A stretch of 34,121 nt of DNA, taken from Pirellulaceae bacterium (GTDB taxonomy: Bacteria > Planctomycetota > Planctomycetia > Pirellulales > Pirellulaceae). The stretch's first letter is position 1. Every line of letters begins with the position of its first letter. The stretch spans positions 1 to 34,121 of the forward strand of contig JAKVBZ010000018.1 in assembly GCA_022448645.1 (NCBI GenBank), read 5' to 3'. Shown piece by piece: positions 8,166-17,405 of the stretch. Below the pieces are notes generated by a model. The model did no database searches and was not told where the DNA came from. It saw only the letters and a program-made list of their open reading frames with translations. The position numbers were made by a program, and so were the translations under genes.

Positions 8166-9227
8166 TCAGTAGGTATGATTGGAAGCACTGATAGGTTGTT
8201 CATCATTGATACAAACCATGTATGCCATGGCGAGTTCGTCGACGTCATTCGTCAGAAACGCTACATGCCCATCAAGAAACACGACATTGACTCCACCCGG
8301 ATGGTGGCTGCGAGGTGCTGCTGACAAATAATGAGAGTCATCGCCACCCAACGGACTGTATGTGCCGCAGGGCATGCCGTCAAGTTGTGCATTAGCCACG
8401 TCTGGACAATCGTAAAGCATGTCGACGTTCACCTGAAAAGCATTGGGAGTTTGAGTAAGTCCTCTACTGATCGTCCCGGCCAAATAGATTGGTTTTTCGC
8501 GAGCTGCGTTTTCGTTGGAAACATCTTCTGGATGCATGTCGAACGCTAACAGGCTGGCTCCTGCCCAAGGCAACGCCCAGGCTCCACGCTGGTCGCCTAC
8601 GTGATCTCGCGTACGAATTTCGGATAGCAAAATCGAGTTCGAAAGACCGTCCAGTACGTGGGCAGGCCGCTGGGCGCGCCCCGCCGTCAACGCACCTCGA
8701 AAAATTTGATAATCCACATGATAGGGCCCCACGTAGGCCGCATAGTTGCCTTTGGCGATGCGTTTATTGTTGGTCAATTCGCTGTGTTGAAAAAACCTGC
8801 CTCCTGCTCCCTCACTGGGACAGTGCATTATTTCCGAGATTTCAGCTTGTGGCTCATTCGGTTGATCAAACACCGTTCGCTTGAAATCAAATTCGCCATG
8901 GCGAGTTCCTTCTTCTACGAAGGGCAACACCAGCACTGCCCAACTGAACATTTTGCCAGAACGCAAGTCGAGTGTTTGTGGAGGATCGTCGGGCGTAACC
9001 ATGAGCGGCGGATCGACGATGGCTGAAGCCGGAAACATTCCGTGAGTCGATTGGTAGTTTTGCACCGCCAAGCCTAGCTGCTTGAGATGATTCACACATT
9101 GCAAACGCCGAGCAGCCTCGCGGGCAGCCTGAACGGCTGGAAGCAACATGGAAATTAAAACGGCAATAATTGCTATGACTACCAACAGTTCGACTAAACT
9201 GAAGGCACTACGAGTACGAAAAAACAT
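8166..9227 (-). CDS. DUF1559 pseudopilin-like protein
   Basis: The start at 9227 places [20 protein letters not shown] at the N-terminus. This is a type IV pilin/type II secretion prepilin signal with a cleavage and N-methylation site before Phe-Ser-Leu-Val-Glu. An upstream in-frame start at 9281 would put 18 extra residues before it. The helix continues into [16 protein letters not shown], the signature of the planctomycete DUF1559 family, and the C-terminus has the H-X9-DG type motif ([17 protein letters not shown]). The 353 residues fit the family length. Such proteins are present in dozens of copies per planctomycete genome and probably act at the cell envelope after prepilin peptidase processing. 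A small membrane protein gene follows closely. Confidence 0.93.
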   Translation of the reverse strand: MFFRTRSAFSLVELLVVIAIIAVLISMLLPAVQAAREAARRLQCVNHLKQLGLAVQNYQSTHGMFPASAIVDPPLMVTPDDPPQTLDLRSGKMFSWAVLVLPFVEEGTRHGEFDFKRTVFDQPNEPQAEISEIMHCPSEGAGGRFFQHSELTNNKRIAKGNYAAYVGPYHVDYQIFRGALTAGRAQRPAHVLDGLSNSILLSEIRTRDHVGDQRGAWALPWAGASLLAFDMHPEDVSNENAAREKPIYLAGTISRGLTQTPNAFQVNVDMLYDCPDVANAQLDGMPCGTYSPLGGDDSHYLSAAPRSHHPGGVNVVFLDGHVAFLTNDVDELAMAYMVCINDEQPISASNHTY

Positions 9228-9359
9228 CGATTCTATTGTCCGATAGCAGCATGAACCAACCGAAGGCAGAACACCATCCATGCGGCGTTCATTATCCTAT
9301 GATTTTAATACGCTCTATCCATTCTGGCCACGATAGTGTGAAATCCTGCAGGGACAATT

Positions 9360-10160
9360 TTAAGGCCATTGTGGCTCTCGTTTTTCGAGGAAAGCGGCGA
9401 TCCCCTCCTTTGCTGACTCGGTTGTTCGGCCAGCCGCAGTGGTGGCTGCTCCGACGGAAAGCCAAGTCATCAACGATTCTCCAATCGTTTCATTTAGTAG
9501 TGATCTGGTAAGTTGGATGGCTTCGGTAGCCCCAGAACTGCATTCCTTTGCCCACATCATGGCCTGAGCCCACACTTTGTCAGGATGGACAATTTCGTGG
9601 TAGATGCCGAGTTGTAAAGTCTCGGACGCCGAAAGATTTCTGCCTCTTAACAACACCTGAGCAGCTCGACCTGCGCCCATACGAAATGCCAATAGTGGAG
9701 CCAATAGTCCGGGAACCAGGCCCCTTTGAGTTTCAGGCGCGCCCAGGGTTGCCTCGGGAGCAGCGACGACTAGGTCGGCTGCCAAGATCAGACTGGCTCC
9801 GATACCCATGGCCGGGCCGTTGACAGCAGCAATGATTGGTTTTGGGAACCGCAGCATGGTTTCCAACAGGTCACGAAGTTGCCTACAATCAAGATGCCAT
9901 TGGTTGGCAGCATCGTTTTGCTCGAAGGAATCGTGAATTTCATTGAGATCCGTACCGGCGCAGAATGTTGGACCGCTTCCGGTCAACACAATGGCGCGCA
10001 CGTTTCCTTGAAGATGCAAATCGGAAAAAGCTTGCAAAAGATCATTGACCAACTGTCGAGACAACGCGTTCGCTCGTTCCTCGCGGTTGAGAATCACTGT
10101 GCCGATGTTCTCGTGTACTCTGACTTTCAGCGGAGGATGCGATGCGTCGGATGAAATCAT
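9360..10160 (-). CDS. Enoyl-CoA hydratase/isomerase (crotonase) family protein
   Basis: The 266-residue protein has the crotonase oxyanion-hole segments (FCAGTDL around 67-72 and GPAMGIGASL around 115-124) and GAPETQRGLVPG (140-151). Glu143 matches the second catalytic Glu of enoyl-CoA hydratase, but the position of the first catalytic Glu is Ser123. It may therefore not be a classical hydratase and could be an isomerase, a hydrolase or another crotonase activity acting on an acyl-CoA. I start at the ATG at 10160; an in-frame TTG at 10190 would add ten residues. It diverges from a FAH-family gene, so the two may share a regulatory region and a catabolic role. Confidence 0.88.
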   Translation of the reverse strand: MISSDASHPPLKVRVHENIGTVILNREERANALSRQLVNDLLQAFSDLHLQGNVRAIVLTGSGPTFCAGTDLNEIHDSFEQNDAANQWHLDCRQLRDLLETMLRFPKPIIAAVNGPAMGIGASLILAADLVVAAPEATLGAPETQRGLVPGLLAPLLAFRMGAGRAAQVLLRGRNLSASETLQLGIYHEIVHPDKVWAQAMMWAKECSSGATEAIQLTRSLLNETIGESLMTWLSVGAATTAAGRTTESAKEGIAAFLEKREPQWP

Positions 10161-10266
10161 AGGAGTCGCCCGAATTGAGTGAATCGACAAACAAGATATT
10201 TTGTCGAAGTTGCTGACTCGATTCTTACAGCCTACCGCAGTCTACTGTTTGAGGACACCGCACATC

Positions 10267-11127
10267 ATGCACTTAGCAAAATTCGTATCGCCAACTGGAG
10301 CCGTTGAATTTGGCTGTATCCAAAAAGATCTCGTCCATCCCTTGGCAAGTAGGGATCCGGAGATCCAAACGCTACAAGATATTTTGGAGTCAGACGATCC
10401 TAGCGCATTACTGAGTTCGCTTTGCAAATCGGTTACCGAAACGATCGCATTGGACAAGGTCCGTTTGTTACCTCCCATTGACCAGCAGGAGGTCTGGGCT
10501 GCTGGGGTGACTTATAAGAGAAGTAAATCTGCTCGGATGGAAGAGTCTGAAGCCGCTGCCTCTTGTTATGATCGCGTCTATGAAGCGGAGCGCCCAGAAA
10601 TTTTTTTCAAGGCAAACCCGCATCGTGTGGTAGGACCTGACCAGACGATTAAGGTTCGAAAGGACTCACAGTGGAATGTGCCGGAACCGGAATTGACTGT
10701 TGTCATCAATTCAAAACACAAAGTCGTTGGTTACACGGTCGGCAATGACGTGAGTAGCCGTGATATTGAAGGGGAAAACCCTTTATACTTGCCTCAGGCA
10801 AAAGTGTATGACGGCAGCTGCGCGTTGGGGCCCTGGATTACTTTGTCGTCAGTAATCGCAAATCCTCAGTCCTTGGCAATTGCGTTAAAGGTTGCGCGTG
10901 GCGAGGCAACCATCTATGAAGGGTCGACTTCGACGAGTCAAATGGCTCGCAGCGTCGAAGATCTTGTGGACTGGCTCGGTCGTGAAAACTCATTTCCTAA
11001 CGGTACGTTTTTGATGACCGGTACAGGCATCGTCCCCGACAGCAGTTTTTCGCTGGCACCTGGGGATACAGTCCAGATCGACATCGAGCACATCGGTTCG
11101 CTAACAAATCCAGTGGTGTCGACCTGA
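10267..11127 (+). CDS. FAH-family enzyme, probably 2-keto-3-deoxy-sugar-acid dehydratase
   Basis: The 286-residue protein belongs to the fumarylacetoacetate hydrolase superfamily. Metal-ligand candidates are Glu140 and Glu142 in VPEPEL and Asp161 in GNDVSSRD. The stretches [20 protein letters not shown] and [20 protein letters not shown] resemble the subgroup that dehydrates 2-keto-3-deoxy-arabinonate/xylonate in oxidative pentose pathways (KdaD/XylX type) more than true fumarylacetoacetases. The substrate is inferred from this resemblance. I chose the ATG at 10267, with GAGG 12 bases upstream; an in-frame TTG at 10201 is less likely. It diverges from the crotonase gene. Confidence 0.85.
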   Translation: MHLAKFVSPTGAVEFGCIQKDLVHPLASRDPEIQTLQDILESDDPSALLSSLCKSVTETIALDKVRLLPPIDQQEVWAAGVTYKRSKSARMEESEAAASCYDRVYEAERPEIFFKANPHRVVGPDQTIKVRKDSQWNVPEPELTVVINSKHKVVGYTVGNDVSSRDIEGENPLYLPQAKVYDGSCALGPWITLSSVIANPQSLAIALKVARGEATIYEGSTSTSQMARSVEDLVDWLGRENSFPNGTFLMTGTGIVPDSSFSLAPGDTVQIDIEHIGSLTNPVVST

Positions 11128-11540
11128 ATTGGTGGGTGGACTGCTGATCAATGGATGTACGAGCATCTGAGGGCGGTCGACAACGCGAACGTCTAATCGT
11201 GTCCCTCTGTGGGAACGCACTCTATCGGGGCCTTTTTCAGGCCTTGGGGGACCATTATGGCCTAAGCCCTTGTGGAATCTATGTTTTCGGCCTGTCCCAT
11301 TTTCGATTCAGTGTTCACTTTATGTAACTCTTGATGTTTCACTTTGGCAACATTTTCGGTGGTTGAAGCCCTATGCGGTGATGTGGATGGCTTCCCTCTT
11401 TTTTCTTAAGTCATTTCCATGTAGTGGTTTGCGGGAAAAAAAGTTGGTTGCGTCATGGACATTGGCACCCCAAGTGCATCCCAACTTTATCACGAACGCA
11501 CACCCACCTGGCAATCCATGCTCACTCAGGAGTCAACCCC
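11128..11540. other. Long leader/intergenic region upstream of the sigma factor
   Basis: The 413 bases between the FAH gene and the sigma-factor start carry no recognised gene. A short hairpin, GGCCT (11229-11233) pairing with AGGCC (11239-11243), follows the FAH gene but has no run of T after it. Open frames in this stretch have no ribosome binding sites or recognisable products. The sigma reading frame itself is open back to a GTG at 11424, but that segment (11424-11540) looks non-coding. The sigma promoter must lie here; I cannot point to it. Confidence 0.45.
11528..11532 (+). promoter_or_regulatory. Shine-Dalgarno AGGAG that decides the sigma-factor start
   Basis: AGGAG is separated by eight bases from the TTG at 11541. 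It is one of the few strong ribosome binding sites in the window and argues for the TTG over the upstream in-frame GTG at 11424. Confidence 0.7.
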
Positions 11541-13151
11541 TTGGCCAGAACCTCTTCAAGATCTCGGGCAAACGGTAAATCTAACGATTCAAAACTTCAT
11601 GCGGGCAATGGGAAGAACGGTCGCGCTTCTTCGTTGAACGGCAAGTCACACAAATTTGTAGACGACGAGAAGCTGAATGGTCGCAATTCTAACACTGTAG
11701 ATGAAGACGCCGAAGAAGTTTCCGAATCGTCGTCTGATTCCGCGATTGATGACCCAGTGCGCATGTATCTCATGCAAATGGGTGACATTCCACTTCTGAC
11801 CCGCGATGAAGAAATCAAGGCGGCGAAACGCATCGAGTTCACTCGTACGCGATATCGTCAGAGCTTACTCGCCAATGATTTCGTGCTGCAGGGCGCAGTC
11901 AGCGCTTTAGAAAAAGTTCAGACGGGTGAGTTGCGACTGGACCGCACGATCGAAGTTTCCGTGACGAATACTTCGGAAAAACGTAAAATCATGAAGCGTA
12001 TCGGGCCGAATCTCGATACCTTGAGACATCTGCTGGAACGAAACCGCGTCGATTTTCGTATTGCCATCAGCAAGTCACTTCCGGAAAACAAGCGTCGGGA
12101 AGCGTGGAAATGTTTGGTGCGGCGTAGAAACAAAGCTGTCCGGTTGATCGAAGAGATGAATCTGCGCATTCAGCGGTTGCAACCTTTGGTAGACAAGCTT
12201 CATGAGATTTCGGAAAGAATGCAGAGTCTTTTCGAGCAGATTCGTGAAGCAGAAGCTGGAACCAATCCGTTAGCACACCAAGATCAGCTCCGCGCCGAAT
12301 TGCGTTATTTAATGAGGATTACGCTGGAAAGTCCCTCGACCTTAAATCGTCGTGCGAAACGGACCATTGAGTATCAGCATGCTTACGACGCTGCCAAGCG
12401 TGACTTGTCAGCCGGTAATTTGCGATTGGTTGTTTCGATCGCCAAGAAATACCGGAACCGTGGTTTGAGCTTCCTCGACCTGATCCAGGAAGGCAACACA
12501 GGTTTGATGCGTGCGGTGGACAAGTTCGAACAGGAACGAGGCTATAAATTCTCGACCTATGCCACTTGGTGGATTCGGCAAGCGATCACACGGGCCATTG
12601 CTGATCAAAGTCGTACGATTCGTGTGCCTGTGCACATGATTGATACGATGAGTAAGGTTCGCTTGGTGACCCGGGAATTGGTGCAAGAATTGGGCCGTGA
12701 GCCTTCTCCGGAAGAGACAGCAGATCGAGCCGGATTGTCATTGGACGACACTCGGGTCATTATGAAAATGACACGTCAGCCTCTGTCGCTTGACCAACCA
12801 GTCGGTGACCACGAAGACACTTTCTTTGGAGAATTTCTCGAAGATCATCGCGACGATGATCCACTCGAAGAGGCGAACCAGGAGGCACTCAAAGATCACA
12901 TCGAACTCGCCTTGGAAGGACTCAACCATCGCGAGCGTGAGATCTTGCGACTCCGCTACGGCCTCGATGACGGCTATGCCTACACGCTCGAAGAGGTCGG
13001 CAATATCTTCTCCGTCACGCGAGAACGTGTGCGGCAGATCGAATCGAAGGCGGTGCGGAAATTACAACAACCTTATCGCTCCAATATCCTGCGAGGTTTT
13101 GTGGATTTACCACAAACACCTGGTGACAACGGTGCTGTCGAGTCGGCATAG
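11541..13151 (+). CDS. rpoD: Primary-type RNA polymerase sigma factor (sigma-70/RpoD family)
   Basis: A 536-residue sigma factor directs core RNA polymerase to promoters. Region 1.2 is [12 protein letters not shown] (about 70-81), followed by a non-conserved spacer of about 200 residues. Region 2 begins near 282 ([19 protein letters not shown], then [18 protein letters not shown]), region 3 spans about 362-431, and region 4 about 451-521 with the helix-turn-helix [18 protein letters not shown]. The start is decided by AGGAG at 11528-11532, eight bases before a TTG at 11541, giving [14 protein letters not shown]. There is no ATG before region 1.2, so a non-ATG start is unavoidable. Whether it is the sole housekeeping sigma cannot be told, since planctomycetes may carry paralogues. 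Confidence 0.93.
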   Translation: MARTSSRSRANGKSNDSKLHAGNGKNGRASSLNGKSHKFVDDEKLNGRNSNTVDEDAEEVSESSSDSAIDDPVRMYLMQMGDIPLLTRDEEIKAAKRIEFTRTRYRQSLLANDFVLQGAVSALEKVQTGELRLDRTIEVSVTNTSEKRKIMKRIGPNLDTLRHLLERNRVDFRIAISKSLPENKRREAWKCLVRRRNKAVRLIEEMNLRIQRLQPLVDKLHEISERMQSLFEQIREAEAGTNPLAHQDQLRAELRYLMRITLESPSTLNRRAKRTIEYQHAYDAAKRDLSAGNLRLVVSIAKKYRNRGLSFLDLIQEGNTGLMRAVDKFEQERGYKFSTYATWWIRQAITRAIADQSRTIRVPVHMIDTMSKVRLVTRELVQELGREPSPEETADRAGLSLDDTRVIMKMTRQPLSLDQPVGDHEDTFFGEFLEDHRDDDPLEEANQEALKDHIELALEGLNHREREILRLRYGLDDGYAYTLEEVGNIFSVTRERVRQIESKAVRKLQQPYRSNILRGFVDLPQTPGDNGAVESA

Positions 13152-13524
13152 GCTGGCTGTTCGTGGCCGAAAAGGTTCATCGAACAACACACGACGACGA
13201 CGATGCGGTATTTGGTTCGCCGACATGTCCGACGGGGAATGTCCTCTAAGCACTCAGTGCGACCTTGGGGTTTGTTCGACCAGGGTGGCAATGCATGGCC
13301 CGTCGGTTTCTCGTGGCCTGATCAAAAATCGTGCCGTCTGGGCAACGCTGGTCTTATTCCTGACGTCTACAAAACACCGCCTAGTGGACCGTTAGATAAG
13401 CCGTTCCGAAAAATCCTAAACTTATTAGGCTAGTCGAATACCTCAGGAGTAACGCAACTCGACGTCAATGGTGGCTCATGGCACTTGCCCATAAGCCACA
13501 TCCGCAACGAGGGCCTGTTGTGAG
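13152..13524. other. Convergent intergenic region between sigma factor and sugar isomerase
   Basis: About 370 bases hold no recognisable gene. CCTAA (13415-13419) and TTAGG (13425-13429) form a weak hairpin, and a stronger stem-loop lies at 13471-13499 (listed separately). Small open frames here lack ribosome binding sites and family resemblance. Confidence 0.5.
13471..13499 (-). terminator. Stem-loop downstream of the sugar isomerase gene
   Basis: Arms GTGGCTCATGG (13471-13481) and CCATAAGCCAC (13489-13499) pair over 11 positions with a 7-base loop. In the leftward transcript the single mismatch becomes a G-U pair, so the hairpin fits that strand best. It begins 25 bases after the isomerase stop. 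No U-tract follows, so it may end or stabilise the transcript without being a classical intrinsic terminator. Confidence 0.4.
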
Positions 13525-14367
13525 CTAGGCCAATTTTTCTCGCAGTTGCTCCAGCAATTTGACAGCGGCACCGATCTCGACCTTTTGTCGTTCCGGCTCC
13601 TGTGGGATTTCGCGTTCGATCGTGAGTGGGCCGGCATAGCCGATCTCGTTTAGCGTCTGCAGGTAGGTTTCCATGCCCACCTGACCTTCGCCCAACGGAA
13701 CCTCGGCACCCCATTCTTTGCCGGGATTGTCGGCCCAGGTGGCATCCTTGCAGTGAACACTGCGAACCAGAGAACCAATTTTCTTTAATGCTTCGATTGG
13801 TTCGCCTGTCCCGTAGAGAATCATATTGGCAGGGTCAAAGTTGACAAAGAGGTTACCCGAACCGACATCGGTAATGAACTGCAGTAAATCCTCTACTGTT
13901 TCCTGTCCAGTTTCTAGATGCAAGGCTTGCCCATTCGCCTTGCAATGCTCACACAAATCTCGAGTCACATCGACGACTTCCTGATACGTCGGTAATGTCC
14001 GATCATGCGGAACAAATCCGATGTGTAGGCCGACGACGGAGCACTGGAGCATTTTGGCATAATCGGAAATCTCTTTTATTTCCTGTAATCGCACCGCACG
14101 GGACTCGGCAGGAACCAATCCCACGGTCCGTTCCACGGTGGGAATGTCGGCATAGCTCTCGCCTTCAAATCCACCAAAGACGGCGGTTACCTGCATGCCA
14201 AATCTGTCCAGCCGAGCCAAACATTCTTTGGCGTGTTGCTCCGTCCTTGTGTCCGGTGCAGGTGCGTGCATCTGGATTGTCTGGACGCCTATCTCATGTG
14301 CCACTTCTAGGGGTAAGCCCAAGCCCGCATCGATGCTGGTAAAGATTCCGATCGCCCATTTGTCCAT
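13525..14367 (-). CDS. Sugar phosphate isomerase/epimerase (xylose-isomerase-like TIM barrel)
   Basis: This 280-residue protein has the AP-endonuclease-2/xylose-isomerase-like TIM barrel. The likely divalent metal ligands are Glu152 (LHLETGQ), Asp178 (VNFDPAN), His205 (SVHCKD) and Glu251 (TIERE), one at the end of each expected strand. Such enzymes isomerise or epimerise free sugars, keto-sugars or inositol derivatives in the cytoplasm; the substrate is unknown. The ATG at 14367 is preceded by AAAGGA about nine bases upstream. It lies 243 bases after a Gfo/Idh/MocA oxidoreductase on the same strand, a common pairing in carbohydrate modules. This supports oxidation of a sugar or polyol followed by isomerisation. 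Confidence 0.9.
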   Translation of the reverse strand: MDKWAIGIFTSIDAGLGLPLEVAHEIGVQTIQMHAPAPDTRTEQHAKECLARLDRFGMQVTAVFGGFEGESYADIPTVERTVGLVPAESRAVRLQEIKEISDYAKMLQCSVVGLHIGFVPHDRTLPTYQEVVDVTRDLCEHCKANGQALHLETGQETVEDLLQFITDVGSGNLFVNFDPANMILYGTGEPIEALKKIGSLVRSVHCKDATWADNPGKEWGAEVPLGEGQVGMETYLQTLNEIGYAGPLTIEREIPQEPERQKVEIGAAVKLLEQLREKLA

Positions 14368-14610
14368 GTGGATTTGTCCTTTTTCTAAATTTGGCGAGTT
14401 TTTATTTTTGTTTGACTATTTGTATTGCGCCATTTTGGTTTGTAGATAGGTGATTGAAGCTTCTGCGCGCTTTCGTTGACTGACCAAATACCAACAAACT
14501 AACGAAACGGGCGTCTTCAGATGGACGGAAAACGATTCTACCAACGGCCATAAACGCAAGGCTGTTACGGGAAACGGGAGCGGTTCAACGAAATGGCGTA
14601 GCAAAACGGT

Positions 14611-16443
14611 TCACACGGGTTCCACTGGTTGAGAACCGTCAGGAGTGGCGTCGCTGTTGACGTCAAACCAGTCCGGATCAAATTGAATGTAGCCCGATTT
14701 TCCCTGTTGCGAATTGTGGATAGCTAAAGTAGAGGTCAAGGCAATCACAGCGTCGCCTAAGGCCACTTCTGGCTTACAACGTGGCATGTTTTCAGGTGCT
14801 GGGTTACGGATGCACCAGGCCCAATGTTCGATTTCTTCCTGGTAGCCACGACTGGGAGGCCCGAGGGCAGTTTGCCCTCCAGCGGCGGCGGTTTGATCAC
14901 CACTTTCAGTCGTGTCCAGCGTTGGTCCACCTCCATCGTCTTTTACCGAGACGTAAGTGGACGTCGAGGACCCTTTGTATAGCATGACATCGCGTTCTTT
15001 CTCGAGCACCATGGTACCTCGAGTTCCCATCACGACTTCTCCATAACCGCCGAAGCCGTTGCCCATGATGGACGAGTAGGTTACGACAATCTTTTTTTCA
15101 GAATCCTGCTCATAACCCGGAATGCCCCGTTGAGGATCTGGTAACTGAGCAACCTCGTCAGCATAGTGGTATCCGACCTTAAAATCGTAATCGTAACCAG
15201 GGCCAGGGAATTCAAACATACAGTAAACGTGATCGCCCGCATGTCGATCGATGGGGAATAAATGCCGGCCTCCGATAGCGTGAACCGTTAGTGGATGTAC
15301 CTTGCTACCATCACCCTTGAGAGCACTGATGAAGATACTCGCTGCGTCCAGCTGATGGCTTCCCAGTTCGGCCATCAACCCACCGCCGGTGCGCTGCCAT
15401 AATCTCCAACGGCAAAGCTCCTCAAGAGCCGTGCGGGTGCGGCCGTTCGACAAGGTGATGTTCTCGTAGCCGTAATCCTCAGGACGTCGGCCAGTAGCTT
15501 CTTCGGTGACGTGCCATTCTTCTTTATCCGAGTCCCAGGCTTCCCATTGAGCAATTTGGCGATACAAAGTCTCCTGGGCTGCGATATTCCCTTTCTCCTC
15601 AGCCCTCTTTAAGTCTTTGGCGAATCGCTTTAGCCGAGCCTGTATTTCGTCGATGTGACGCTTTTCTCTCTTTTTTGTATCCCAGCTGGTCTCGCCGCCC
15701 GGAAGTGGCTGTTTCCAGCTATCCTTATGCGGCAAATTGCCACGGTGCCATTGTGCACGTATGTGATGGACTTCTCCTAGCAATCCCCATTGGATGAGAT
15801 TCTTTGCATTGTCATAGAGCACACTGTAGTGACGTTGGTGGCCTGTAGCCAGTATTTTTCCGGTGCGCTGTGCTACACGAGCCATGTCTTTGCACTGGCC
15901 CACGTTGTAAGCCATAAGTTTTTCTGTAAGCACATGCTTACCGCTGTTCATAGCAGCAATGGCTACTTCTGCATGAAGGTGAAGTGGGAGGGCGATGACG
16001 ATGGCTTCGATGTCGTCGCGTTCGAGAAGTTTCTTGTAATCTTCGTAAACCGCGATGGTTCCATGAGCTTGAGAGGCATCGGCATATCCGAATTGGCTGA
16101 CCAGGCCAGGTCGCACTTTAATCGAATTGGGACTGGACCAATCTCCATGGAAAGCGCGGTGGACATTGTAAGGGCGAATGTCACAGATGGCCCGTACATC
16201 CACAAATTGAGGATTCATTGCGCCGATGAGAACATTGCCTTCGTCACCGGTGCCGACGATACCAATTCGTACTGGGTCGGCGAGCGACTTACTGTAGCCA
16301 AAATAGGCTGCTCCCATCACGATCGGAGGAGTCACAGCAGCGGCCACCGACGCTTGCAAAAAGCCGCGGCGTGAAAGGTCATTCCCCACGGCCTCGTGAA
16401 AGTTGGCTTTGCCCACTTCGCGTTCTTCGGGGGTCAATTGCAT
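14611..16443 (-). CDS. Gfo/Idh/MocA-family oxidoreductase with twin-arginine signal
   Basis: The 610-residue protein carries a Tat-type signal, SRRGFLQ with Arg25-Arg26 followed by a hydrophobic stretch to about 52, so it is probably exported folded with its cofactor. The Rossmann motif IGIVGTGDEGN (60-70) binds NAD(P), KHVLTEKLMAYN matches the family EKP-like motif with its lysine, and GGGLMAELGSHQLDA marks the C-terminal substrate domain. It is longer than usual (350-450) because of a charged, helical insertion of roughly 70-100 residues (around 250-345). GAGG lies seven bases before the ATG at 16443. It follows a DoxX-like gene by 65 bases and precedes a sugar isomerase. The substrate is probably a sugar or inositol; this is inference. 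Confidence 0.9.
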   Translation of the reverse strand: MQLTPEEREVGKANFHEAVGNDLSRRGFLQASVAAAVTPPIVMGAAYFGYSKSLADPVRIGIVGTGDEGNVLIGAMNPQFVDVRAICDIRPYNVHRAFHGDWSSPNSIKVRPGLVSQFGYADASQAHGTIAVYEDYKKLLERDDIEAIVIALPLHLHAEVAIAAMNSGKHVLTEKLMAYNVGQCKDMARVAQRTGKILATGHQRHYSVLYDNAKNLIQWGLLGEVHHIRAQWHRGNLPHKDSWKQPLPGGETSWDTKKREKRHIDEIQARLKRFAKDLKRAEEKGNIAAQETLYRQIAQWEAWDSDKEEWHVTEEATGRRPEDYGYENITLSNGRTRTALEELCRWRLWQRTGGGLMAELGSHQLDAASIFISALKGDGSKVHPLTVHAIGGRHLFPIDRHAGDHVYCMFEFPGPGYDYDFKVGYHYADEVAQLPDPQRGIPGYEQDSEKKIVVTYSSIMGNGFGGYGEVVMGTRGTMVLEKERDVMLYKGSSTSTYVSVKDDGGGPTLDTTESGDQTAAAGGQTALGPPSRGYQEEIEHWAWCIRNPAPENMPRCKPEVALGDAVIALTSTLAIHNSQQGKSGYIQFDPDWFDVNSDATPDGSQPVEPV

Positions 16444-16508
16444 CGTTTTACCTCATCGTGGTTGCCGCGATTGAAGAAAGTTCGCAGCTTCTTAATTTAA
16501 AAATTGGA

Positions 16509-17405
16509 TTACTCACTTTGGACCGACTGCCGTTTACGACGCCAAGCATCCAGGAAGAAGTCGAGCCCTGCGATGCGGCCAGCACCAGTGCCGGCAATCA
16601 GTAGCAGACCGCACAATTCAATCAGTTGACTGTGAGCAGGACTCGATCCGGCTACCCAAGGAGGCTGTGTGGATACGACCAACAGCAAAAACGCCGCACC
16701 AGCTAATGCTGCCGTGTGCGAAAACAGTCCAACCAACAACAGAGCTCCAACGGCCAGTGTAAAATAAGGGACAATACGATCGATGGTTCCGCGCGAGAAA
16801 AAACTGTTGCTTTCCATGATTGACAAGTCCGCGTGTCCTTTTTGGTCGTCAGTGCGCAGATTGAGAAGTTGTAATTCTAGACTGCGCCACAAATTCTGGA
16901 CCGGTGGAACAACGTCTTTTGTTATTTCTGCCAGTTCCGTTCGGTTGCGATCGGAGTGTACCTGCATGGAAGGCAGAGCGGAAATCGACTCGTCAGCCTC
17001 AGCTTCGTCAATCGCCGCGTAGCTGTTGACACACCGTTTAATCTCGTCATCAAATGCGCGAAAGTGACCGCGCAGCAGTTTTATGTGTTGGTCTAATATT
17101 TTGTCAGAACGATCGGCTTGGGCCGAGTCGAAACGATATTTTCTCTCGACCCGCTGACGATAGTTTTTCCAACCGTTTTCAGTAGCGGCCAAGTCGAGCC
17201 ATTCACGGGAGGACTTATACCCTGACAAGCTATGGTACCACGCAGCAAGGGGACCCTTCGCTTGTTGAAAAAAGGGGCTAGAGGAAAATCCACCAGACAA
17301 CAGCTTTCCCCGTCCTTCATCGAAGAAGTGCCAGCCAATCACCAAACGGAGCGCAACGAACGCCAAAGCAGCTAGTGTGCCTATTTGCAGCCTTCTACAA
17401 CTCAG
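16509..17405 (-). CDS. DoxX-like membrane protein with large soluble insert, possible CTG start
   Basis: The C-terminal half (IDRIVPYFTLAVGALLLVGLFSHTAALAGAAFLLLV, then QLIELCGLLLIAGTGAGRIAGLDFFLDAW) and N-terminal RLVIGWHFFDEGRGKLLSG are typical of DoxX proteins, small quinone- or redox-associated membrane proteins. Between helix 1 and helix 2 sits a hydrophilic insert of about 160-170 residues. The first standard in-frame start is a TTG at 17366, but that would leave helix 1 too short. Upstream the frame stays open, and GAGGAGG stands eight bases before an in-frame CTG at 17405. That start restores a full helix (about IGTLAALAFVALRLVIGWHF) and a length of 298 residues. It heads a leftward cluster with the Gfo/Idh/MocA enzyme. 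Confidence 0.78.
   Translation of the reverse strand: MSCRRLQIGTLAALAFVALRLVIGWHFFDEGRGKLLSGGFSSSPFFQQAKGPLAAWYHSLSGYKSSREWLDLAATENGWKNYRQRVERKYRFDSAQADRSDKILDQHIKLLRGHFRAFDDEIKRCVNSYAAIDEAEADESISALPSMQVHSDRNRTELAEITKDVVPPVQNLWRSLELQLLNLRTDDQKGHADLSIMESNSFFSRGTIDRIVPYFTLAVGALLLVGLFSHTAALAGAAFLLLVVSTQPPWVAGSSPAHSQLIELCGLLLIAGTGAGRIAGLDFFLDAWRRKRQSVQSE

Noticed and set aside
12790..13395. 201-codon open frame overlapping the end of the sigma gene
   Set aside because: It is a shifted-frame shadow of sigma region 4 with a low-complexity Arg/Ser-rich product.
15790..16374. 194-codon open frame on the plus strand
   Set aside because: It lies wholly antisense to the Gfo/Idh/MocA gene, with no family resemblance or ribosome binding site.
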